A stretch of DNA of 35,139 nt, from the NCBI GenBank assembly GCA_002727675.1, contig PBXQ01000079.1:1-35139 (forward strand), written 5' to 3'. The stretch comes from Thermoplasmata archaeon (lineage in GTDB: Archaea; Thermoplasmatota; Poseidoniia; Poseidoniales; Thalassarchaeaceae). Of the stretch, positions 8,642 through 14,372 are shown one piece after another. The translations under genes were made by a program, and so were the position numbers. Each line of letters starts with the position of its first letter. The stretch's first letter is position 1. The notes beneath the pieces were generated by a model that saw nothing but the letters and a program-made list of their open reading frames with translations, did not search any database and was not told the origin of the DNA.

Positions 8642-8968
8642 TTAGAACCTACACCAAGCAGGCAATGAATCTGGTGCGCCTGGTACAGTAATAGCAATAA
8701 AAATGAACATCATCAAAATGAAGAATGAGGGGAACAAAGCAGTTAGAGTTAGAATATTACTATCAGGCTCCATTCTCAAATGCATGAAGATGAAAGCAAT
8801 ACCTAGGAATTTAACTACTCCAATGCTAACAAGAATAAATATCACCATTTGTTCACTAATATCTCCATTCACAGATGAAGCAACCGCGCCGACTTCTACA
8901 GCAGTCAATATCATTAGCATTGCAAAATTCATGTTATAAGCGTCTTTTCCAAATATAGTATGACCCAT
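8642..8968 (-). CDS. Cytochrome c oxidase subunit IV-like membrane protein
   Basis: This is a small protein (108 residues) with three membrane helices: about NMNFAMLMILTAVEVGAVA, MVIFILVSIGVVKFLGIAFIFMHL and LTALFPSFFILMMFIFIAI. The KFLGIAFIFMHLRME segment resembles the prokaryotic COX4/caa3 subunit IV family. The ORF track start at 9016 overlaps cox3. I prefer the ATG at 8968, because GGGGGGAG lies four bases before it and it follows the cox3 stop by 11 nt. It is the fourth gene of the oxidase operon and probably stabilises subunits I and III. Its stop lies one base from the opposite-strand tRNA. Confidence 0.8.
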   Translation of the reverse strand: MGHTIFGKDAYNMNFAMLMILTAVEVGAVASSVNGDISEQMVIFILVSIGVVKFLGIAFIFMHLRMEPDSNILTLTALFPSFFILMMFIFIAITVPGAPDSLPAWCRF

Positions 8969-8979
8969 TTTTCTCCCCC

Positions 8980-10158
8980 CTAATACAGATAAAATGCTGG
9001 GAATACCAACACCCAAACCAAATCAACAAAGTGCCAATAAAGTCCGAAATACTCTATAGATACTGAATTATCTGGATTATAACTACCTTTGTGGGCTTTG
9101 TAGGTCATGTATGTTAATCCAATAATCCCTGCAAGTACGTGAGCCCCGTGAGTGCCAGTTGCAACAAAGAAGGTTGCAGCTGAAAGTCGTAAATTTACAT
9201 CAATATATTCGCCACCGTGTCCTCCAAAATGATACAACTCATTGTGGATTGTGTATCCATCGCTCATTAAACTTGGAGCGTAGAATGGTCCAATACTGAA
9301 ACCGACAAACCATTCAACCATTTTTAATATCAAGAACAGAGTTGCTAGTACTAAGGTGGCACCTAGATAATTACGAACTTTCCTTGATCTTTCTGTTGGT
9401 TCCAAATCCGTGCGCTTTGCTGTCTTTAGAGCTAAAACAACTGTAAATGATGAGATAATCAAAGCAAAAGTATTGATTGCGCCAGGTACTAGTGTATCAG
9501 GTAATAGTACTAATGTCCAAGATTCTGCATGTTCTCCTGCAATGAAGTAAGACGCAGGAACCCAGCAAGCATCGCCGGGAGAGAATGGTAGTCCGTTAGA
9601 ATAAGTAGCATGGTTGTCTAGAATTGTTTGACATGATTCAGTACCCATACGGTAACGGATATATGTAGTAAACAAACTTGAGAAGACCATCATTTCTGAC
9701 ATTAAGAACACCCACATTCCAACTTTACGAATATCGATGTTCTGGAATGGTGCTCCTGCAGACTTAGGTTCGTAATGACCATCAAATGAAAGATCTTGTC
9801 GCCACCAAATCAACAAACCAGAACAGATTACAGCTAAACCAACTAAAATCATAGATAGGTAATTTCCATTGTATACTGTATTATTCATATCATCATTCAT
9901 AACAAAAGTAGATGCGAATCCGAATAGGAAAATTGTAAAACCGAATGACATTATTATTGGTGCCCAACTATTGTGTGGCGCTCCATGCTCCCAGTCATGG
10001 GGCCCCCATGCACTGCCATGGTGGTCATCGTGGTGGTCATCATGGTGATCATCATGAGATGGAGGTGCGTGGTTTCTTTTCTTCACCACATATTCTTTCA
10101 TTTTTTCCTCAATAATTTCAGCAATTCGTTCCTCTGTTAGTTCAATATTTGCCTTCAA
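8980..10158 (-). CDS. Cytochrome c oxidase subunit III with His-rich N-terminal extension
   Basis: Residues about 68-392 carry seven membrane helices typical of subunit III: KVGMWVFLMSEMMVFSSLF, THGAHVLAGIIGL and YWHFVDLVWVLVFPAFY (the C-terminal signature). Before them is a 65-residue extension with a charged helix (ELTEERIAEIIEEKMKEY) and a His/Asp repeat (DDHHDDHHDDHH) that could bind metal (inference). The start is TTG overlapping the cox1 stop (TTGA), supported by GGAGGTG five bases upstream. At 392 residues it is longer than the common 190-260. It is part of the terminal oxidase in the cytoplasmic membrane. Confidence 0.92.
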   Translation of the reverse strand: MKANIELTEERIAEIIEEKMKEYVVKKRNHAPPSHDDHHDDHHDDHHGSAWGPHDWEHGAPHNSWAPIIMSFGFTIFLFGFASTFVMNDDMNNTVYNGNYLSMILVGLAVICSGLLIWWRQDLSFDGHYEPKSAGAPFQNIDIRKVGMWVFLMSEMMVFSSLFTTYIRYRMGTESCQTILDNHATYSNGLPFSPGDACWVPASYFIAGEHAESWTLVLLPDTLVPGAINTFALIISSFTVVLALKTAKRTDLEPTERSRKVRNYLGATLVLATLFLILKMVEWFVGFSIGPFYAPSLMSDGYTIHNELYHFGGHGGEYIDVNLRLSAATFFVATGTHGAHVLAGIIGLTYMTYKAHKGSYNPDNSVSIEYFGLYWHFVDLVWVLVFPAFYLY

Positions 10159-11567
10159 TGAATCACCTCCTCTTCATCATTAGGGACCATTAGTTTAGTC
10201 AACCAATTTTCTTTTCTCTCTCCGTGTTCATTTACATCAATCAAAGTGGGTATTTCGTCGAATGAAGGAGTTGGTGGTGGAGATGAAACAAGCCACTCAA
10301 ATGACCAGCCACCCCATGGGTCAGCAGGTGCCTTCTTTCCTTTGACAAGCGTGATAATCATGTTATAAACCATGATTATTGTTGAAAGTCCAAATATAAA
10401 TCCATTAATTGAGATAAACATGTTCCAACTTGCTATTTCCGCGGGCAATGTTCCAACGACATCAGAGTATTCATTTGCTTGAATGAAGTAAGTGTGGTGT
10501 CGGCGAGTCATTCCTAGTAATCCTAATTTGTGCATTGGCCAAAATAGGCCATTATACGATATGAAAGCAATTAAGAAATGCAACATTCCTAATTTTTCGT
10601 TCATCATTTTCCCAGTCATCTTAGGGTACCAGTAGTAAATTGCTGAGAACAAGCCAAACACTACACCACCAACTAAAACGTAGTGGAAATGTGCAACGAC
10701 GAAATAAGTCTCAGTCAAATGTGTATTCATTGCAATTGAAGGGAAAAACATTCCCGAAATTCCACCAAGTGTGAAGGTAATTAAGAATCCTAGTGACCAA
10801 AGCGTGTGAGTACGATATACTAATGATCCACGATGCATGGTTTTTAACCAATTAAATATCTTAATTCCTGTAGGAACAGCAACAAGCATTGTTGTGAGCA
10901 TCATAACGAATCTAAGCCATGGTGCCATTCCACTTGTTAACATGTGGTGTCCGTATACAACAAATGAAAGTATACCGATTCCTGCTAATGCATAAACCAT
11001 TGATTTGTATCCAAAAATAGCTCGCCTAGAACTAGTAGCAAGAACTTCCGAAACTATCCCAAATGCTGGAATAATTACAACATAAACTTCGGGATGTCCG
11101 AAATACCAAAACAAATGACTCCAAAGAAGAGGATCTCCACCGGCGGCTGTATTGAAAAACGCGGTTGCAATTGTTCTATCAAGGATAGCCTCAATTAAGC
11201 CTACACCAAATGCAGGTATTGAAATGAATAAACACATCACTGATACTAATATTGACCATGTAAATAGCGGCATCTGCATCCATCCCATACCAGGTGCGCG
11301 CATTGCAGCAATGGTGGTAATAAAATTAATTCCAGCAAGTGTTGAAGAGGCAACCAACATTAATTGCCCTGCTAGCCAAAAGGTTGTGCCGGGGTGAGTT
11401 GTAACCCAAGATGTGATTGGTTGGTATCCCGTCCACCCAACATCAGCACCAGTTCCTGAGAAAACCCCCATCATAATAAGAATTGAGCCCGCAGGGTTAA
11501 GCCAAAATGCCATTGCATTGATGCGAGGGAATGCCAAATCTTTTGCCCCAATTTGAAGAGGTACAAT
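10155..11567 (-). CDS. Cytochrome c oxidase subunit I, part after the in-frame TGA (helix III to C-terminus)
   Basis: This part continues in the same frame as the 5' part, directly after a TGA codon, beginning IVPLQIGAKDLAFPRINA. It holds the catalytic core: HPEVY with the CuB His and cross-linked Tyr (YFGHPEVYVVIIPAFG), the CuB His pair (VVYGHHMLTSGM), and HFHYVLVGG in helix X with the haem a3 and haem a ligands. The GHPEVY motif indicates an A-type oxygen reductase. All key ligands are intact, so the TGA is either recent, tolerated by readthrough, or a sequence error. The ORF track's TTG start at 11537 corresponds to the Leu in DLAFPR and is unlikely to be a real start. Its stop overlaps the cox3 start. 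Confidence 0.9.
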   Translation of the reverse strand: MVPLQIGAKDLAFPRINAMAFWLNPAGSILIMMGVFSGTGADVGWTGYQPITSWVTTHPGTTFWLAGQLMLVASSTLAGINFITTIAAMRAPGMGWMQMPLFTWSILVSVMCLFISIPAFGVGLIEAILDRTIATAFFNTAAGGDPLLWSHLFWYFGHPEVYVVIIPAFGIVSEVLATSSRRAIFGYKSMVYALAGIGILSFVVYGHHMLTSGMAPWLRFVMMLTTMLVAVPTGIKIFNWLKTMHRGSLVYRTHTLWSLGFLITFTLGGISGMFFPSIAMNTHLTETYFVVAHFHYVLVGGVVFGLFSAIYYWYPKMTGKMMNEKLGMLHFLIAFISYNGLFWPMHKLGLLGMTRRHHTYFIQANEYSDVVGTLPAEIASWNMFISINGFIFGLSTIIMVYNMIITLVKGKKAPADPWGGWSFEWLVSSPPPTPSFDEIPTLIDVNEHGERKENWLTKLMVPNDEEEVIH

Positions 11568-11570
11568 TCA
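11568..11570 (-). other. In-frame TGA interrupting cox1
   Basis: The frame reads GGC TTT GCA AAT TGA ATT GTA CCT, or GFAN-stop-IVPLQIGA. Homologous sequence continues without frameshift on both sides. A single G-to-A change from TGG (Trp) would produce it. TGG is the normal Trp codon elsewhere in the window, and TGA ends several genes here. Confidence 0.85.
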
Positions 11571-12482
11571 ATTTGCAAAGCCATTAATTAAAGGCATAGC
11601 AGCTAAGAAAATCATAACAGTTCCGTGTAATGTAAAGAATTGGTTATATTGGTCTCTAGTCAAGAAATCATTTCCTGGTACGGCAAGTTGAACACGTATT
11701 AATAGTGCAATTACTCCACCTACAATGAAATAAAATAGTCCTGCTACGAAATAAAGAGTCCCGACCTTCTTGTGATCCGTGCTAGTCAACCAATCTGCAA
11801 TCCATGGAGCAAATGATTCCCAACTAAATGATTCAGGGTTCATTCTATAAAATACATAAACTAAACTAATTACTAACAAAGAAATAACTAGTAATAATGC
11901 TGAGAATAAAACAGTCATTGCATCTGCTGGTTCCACATTCGAAACTTCTTCTCCACCTATGGCGGCGATTGAATAAGTTGATTGAGCCCAAGCGTCATCT
12001 CCATTGATATCTGGTTCTCCATTTCCATTAACTGAATTTACTGATAATAGGAAACTTACTTCGCCACTACTAGGGGCTGTCCATTCTACAGACCAATTCA
12101 TTTGGTCATTGCCTGTAGTTGAATGAGTAAGCTCTCCTGCAATCATCTGGGTTGTGTCGTCTAGTATAGTAAAAGTTCCAGAACTAGAAACAAGGTTGAA
12201 TCCACCAGTATTTATTCTGTTTTCGTCAACAACAGCCCCGGGTCCACCAGAAAATCCGAATGATAATGTGTATGTTTCACCAGCATTGTATTCAGAAGGT
12301 AAAGCACTACCATTTCCTAATGTCATAAATGGCGATACATCTCCACTTGGACTGCCTCCATGACAAGTACATCCCATCTGAACATTATTGATTCCCCCGG
12401 ACCTCGCTTGAAGGCTAGGGGCAAACATTAACGATGCGATTAACAAAGTAGTAATTACAATAATTTTTTTGTTTATTTGCAT
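11568..12482 (-). CDS. Reeler-like extracytoplasmic domain fused to the N-terminus of cytochrome oxidase subunit I, up to the in-frame TGA
   Basis: A signal peptide (IIVITTLLIASLMFAPSLQA) leads into RSGGINNVQMGCTCHGG and a beta-rich domain of about 170 residues, like Reeler/choice-of-anchor V type domains that start with a Cys-His motif. The motif here is CTCH rather than the haem-binding CxxCH. A membrane helix (VLFSALLLVISLLVISLVYV) links it to the first two helices of subunit I: STDHKKVGTLYFVAG and FFTLHGTVMIF, whose His is the low-spin haem ligand. The frame then meets TGA. The ORF track starts at TTG 12509. The ATG at 12482 (MQINKK) fits better, eight bases after GAGG; 12488 is the alternative. 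The preceding cox2 stop is 10 nt upstream. Confidence 0.85.
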   Translation of the reverse strand: MQINKKIIVITTLLIASLMFAPSLQARSGGINNVQMGCTCHGGSPSGDVSPFMTLGNGSALPSEYNAGETYTLSFGFSGGPGAVVDENRINTGGFNLVSSSGTFTILDDTTQMIAGELTHSTTGNDQMNWSVEWTAPSSGEVSFLLSVNSVNGNGEPDINGDDAWAQSTYSIAAIGGEEVSNVEPADAMTVLFSALLLVISLLVISLVYVFYRMNPESFSWESFAPWIADWLTSTDHKKVGTLYFVAGLFYFIVGGVIALLIRVQLAVPGNDFLTRDQYNQFFTLHGTVMIFLAAMPLINGFAN

Positions 12483-12492
12483 AATCATCGCC

Positions 12493-13137
12493 TCACTCGT
12501 GCACCTCAAGAATTGCAGTCATATATGCGTGGTCATCTCCACAATATTCAGCACAGTCTATGAAGAATTCACCAGTAATATCAGGAGTCAACCACATTGA
12601 AGTGTATAGCCCAGGAACAGCATCTTCTTTAGCACCCCATTGAACAACGAAAGGAGCGTGTGTAACATCTTCTGCAGTAATATTGAATCTGTAAATTATA
12701 TCTTTCTTGACACTCAAAAGAGTCAATCCTGTTTCATTATGAACACCTACATCACATAGATCACTGCTTAAGTCACGACAATCAAAGTCCCAATACCATT
12801 GCTTTCCTGTAAGGCCGATTTCGAAGTAATCTTCTCCTTCAACCCCTACTGAAGATGGGTCTGCCCAGACATCAGATGCGGGTGTTAATGAAATATATGT
12901 CAAGTATAAAATCAAAATAGTTGGAACAATAATCCAAGCCAATTCTAATTTAAAATTGTCATTATGGCGGGGAAACTCGCCCACAGTTATGTCATCAATA
13001 TTTGGGACTTCACCATCTTTAGACACGTAGAAGAATGAATGGTGTAAAAGCCACCCAAAAACAATAACACCTACTACGATAGACCAATCCCAAAATATAG
13101 CAAATAACTCATTGTATGCCTCTCCGCCTACGGCCAT
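12493..13137 (-). CDS. Cytochrome c oxidase subunit II (CuA)
   Basis: Two N-terminal membrane helices (ELFAIFWDWSIVVGVIVFGWLL and LELAWIIVPTILILYLTYI) precede a cupredoxin domain. The CuA ligands are all present: DVTHAPFV (first His) and DCAEYCGDDHAYM (CxxxCxxxHxxM). QWYWDF is the aromatic electron-entry stretch. The best start is the ATG at 13137 (MAVGGEAYNEL), preceded by GAGAGGAA at proper distance, giving 214 residues; the ORF track start at 13200 lacks a ribosome site. It accepts electrons from a soluble or membrane cytochrome/cupredoxin and passes them to subunit I. It is the first gene of the oxidase operon. Confidence 0.93.
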   Translation of the reverse strand: MAVGGEAYNELFAIFWDWSIVVGVIVFGWLLHHSFFYVSKDGEVPNIDDITVGEFPRHNDNFKLELAWIIVPTILILYLTYISLTPASDVWADPSSVGVEGEDYFEIGLTGKQWYWDFDCRDLSSDLCDVGVHNETGLTLLSVKKDIIYRFNITAEDVTHAPFVVQWGAKEDAVPGLYTSMWLTPDITGEFFIDCAEYCGDDHAYMTAILEVHE

Positions 13138-13233
13138 GCCTATTCCTCTCAACCCTCCGGTAAAGCAGTCCGTAGTTAAGCGTTGGCAGATGCTATACAA
13201 CTGTGGTTAATTTATCAACTCAAAAAAATCAAT

Positions 13234-13255
13234 CAATTATACTTGCTTTAAGCAA
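13234..13255 (-). promoter_or_regulatory. Candidate promoter/operator of the oxidase operon
   Basis: The perfect palindrome TTGCTTTAAGCAA (13243-13255) abuts a TATA-like GTATAATTG on the minus strand, about 100 nt before the cox2 start. The position suits an operator or BRE/TATA pair. Overlap of palindrome and promoter is seen; the regulator is unknown. The rest of 13138-13370 shows no gene. Confidence 0.3.
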
Positions 13256-13370
13256 TTTTTTTCATTTTATATTGACAGAAGTCAAATAATTTAGAAAGTC
13301 ACAATTTTCTGCATTGAGAATGAGTTATTTACGCCAAAGGTTGAATTGGTAAGGCTGTCTCAGGGTACCA

Positions 13371-13751
13371 ATGAACCCCCGAGCACTGATTGTTGAAGAT
13401 AACAAAACCAATGTGAGATTGTTGCTAGCATTGCTTAAAGGAAAGGGCATTACTGATATCGAAGTTGCAGAAGATGCGAATCAAGCATTTGAAGCATTAC
13501 AAACAGGATTTTTTGATTTAATTTTCATGGATATCCAACTACCTTGGACTGATGGTCTACAACTAACTACTGCTATCCGTGATCATCCTTTAGTAAGAGA
13601 AAGCAAAATCATTGCAGTTACTGCATTTTCAACCCCCGAAGATCGTAGAAAAGCAGATTCTGCTGGTTGTGATGCCTTTGTCCCAAAGCCAGTAAGGCGT
13701 GAAGAATTATACAAGATAATTGATGAGCAATTAGCTGCCAGGAATAATTAA
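13371..13751 (+). CDS. Single-domain response regulator (CheY/DivK-like receiver)
   Basis: The 126-residue protein is one receiver domain. The acidic pair is E9/D10 (LIVEDN), the phospho-acceptor is D54 (IFMDIQLPWTDG), the switch Thr is T84 (AVTAF) and the Lys is K106 (FVPKPVRREEL). No output domain follows, so it must act by protein-protein contact, as CheY, DivK or Spo0F do. No histidine kinase is in the window. It is transcribed away from the oxidase operon. The residue pattern is complete, so phosphorylation is expected. Confidence 0.9.
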   Translation: MNPRALIVEDNKTNVRLLLALLKGKGITDIEVAEDANQAFEALQTGFFDLIFMDIQLPWTDGLQLTTAIRDHPLVRESKIIAVTAFSTPEDRRKADSAGCDAFVPKPVRREELYKIIDEQLAARNN

Positions 13752-13768
13752 TTTAAATTAATAATTCC
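13741..13768 (+). terminator. Inverted repeat after the response regulator gene
   Basis: GGAATAATTAATTT (13741-13754) and AAATTAATAATTCC (13755-13768) form a 14-bp inverted repeat with one mismatch and no spacer. It includes the TAA stop, and CTTTCTATTTTAT follows. It may end the response-regulator mRNA or serve as a site for a DNA-binding protein. Confidence 0.4.
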
Positions 13769-13789
13769 CTTTCTATTTTATAGAAATTA

Positions 13790-14371
13790 ATGACGGGTTA
13801 TGATTGGAATAATGGGCTGAAAATTGAGGGGTTAAGATTGTCCACTAAGAAAAAATTACCTAATAGGGATAATAAACGTGAACAAAAAGACGGCCCAGTA
13901 AGTAGAGAATTACGTTTCGAAAAGGTAGGAAAGGCATTATCTAATATAAGAATTAGAAACAGGAAAATAGAAGATGGTGGGTGTTTTTGTCCAATAATTG
14001 TTGAGGGATTAAAAGACAAATCAGCATTAATAAAATTAGGTTTTTCTGGGCCAATTGAGATAATAAATAGGGGCTGGGATCGTGGAAAACTAGTCACATA
14101 TTTATTTGAGAAATATGGTGTTGTTAATCCGATAGATGGAGGCCCCGCTCTAATTTTGTTGATGGATTGGGATAGGACGGGGGGGAGGATTCAAAACAAT
14201 CTAGTTATGTTGTTAAAATCTATGGATATCTCGATAGATGAACATACAAGAATAGAGCTAATACGTTCAATGAAACCAGAGGGAAAAACGGTTGAAACAT
14301 TGGCTCCATTCTCTGAACAACTTTGCAAAATAATGGATTATTATGATCCGTTCAGAATTGAACAAGAATAA
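13790..14371 (+). CDS. Toprim-domain protein
   Basis: A basic N-terminus of about 60 residues leads to a Toprim fold. The first acidic motif is IIVEGLKDKSAL (Glu about 72) and the DxD motif is ILLMDWDRTGGRI (D126, D128). Toprim domains occur in RNase M5, primases, topoisomerases and OLD nucleases, where these acids bind Mg2+. The small size and the lone domain are closest to RNase M5-like/UPF0292-type proteins. The substrate (rRNA, DNA) cannot be told. Its stop is one base from the stop of the convergent helicase gene. Confidence 0.75.
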   Translation: MTGYDWNNGLKIEGLRLSTKKKLPNRDNKREQKDGPVSRELRFEKVGKALSNIRIRNRKIEDGGCFCPIIVEGLKDKSALIKLGFSGPIEIINRGWDRGKLVTYLFEKYGVVNPIDGGPALILLMDWDRTGGRIQNNLVMLLKSMDISIDEHTRIELIRSMKPEGKTVETLAPFSEQLCKIMDYYDPFRIEQE

Positions 14372-14372
14372 A

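Noticed and set aside
11568-11570. TGA reassigned to Trp in this genome
   Set aside because: TGG is used for Trp throughout the window, and TGA sits at several well-coupled gene ends (TTGA and ATGA overlaps, cox2, ParA). A single in-frame TGA does not support a changed code.
3412-13373. GGTACC-like sequence before ATG at 3420 and 13371 (GGTACT at 20836) as a new start motif
   Set aside because: Only two or three cases are seen and the spacing to ATG differs; chance is a sufficient explanation without genome-wide counts.
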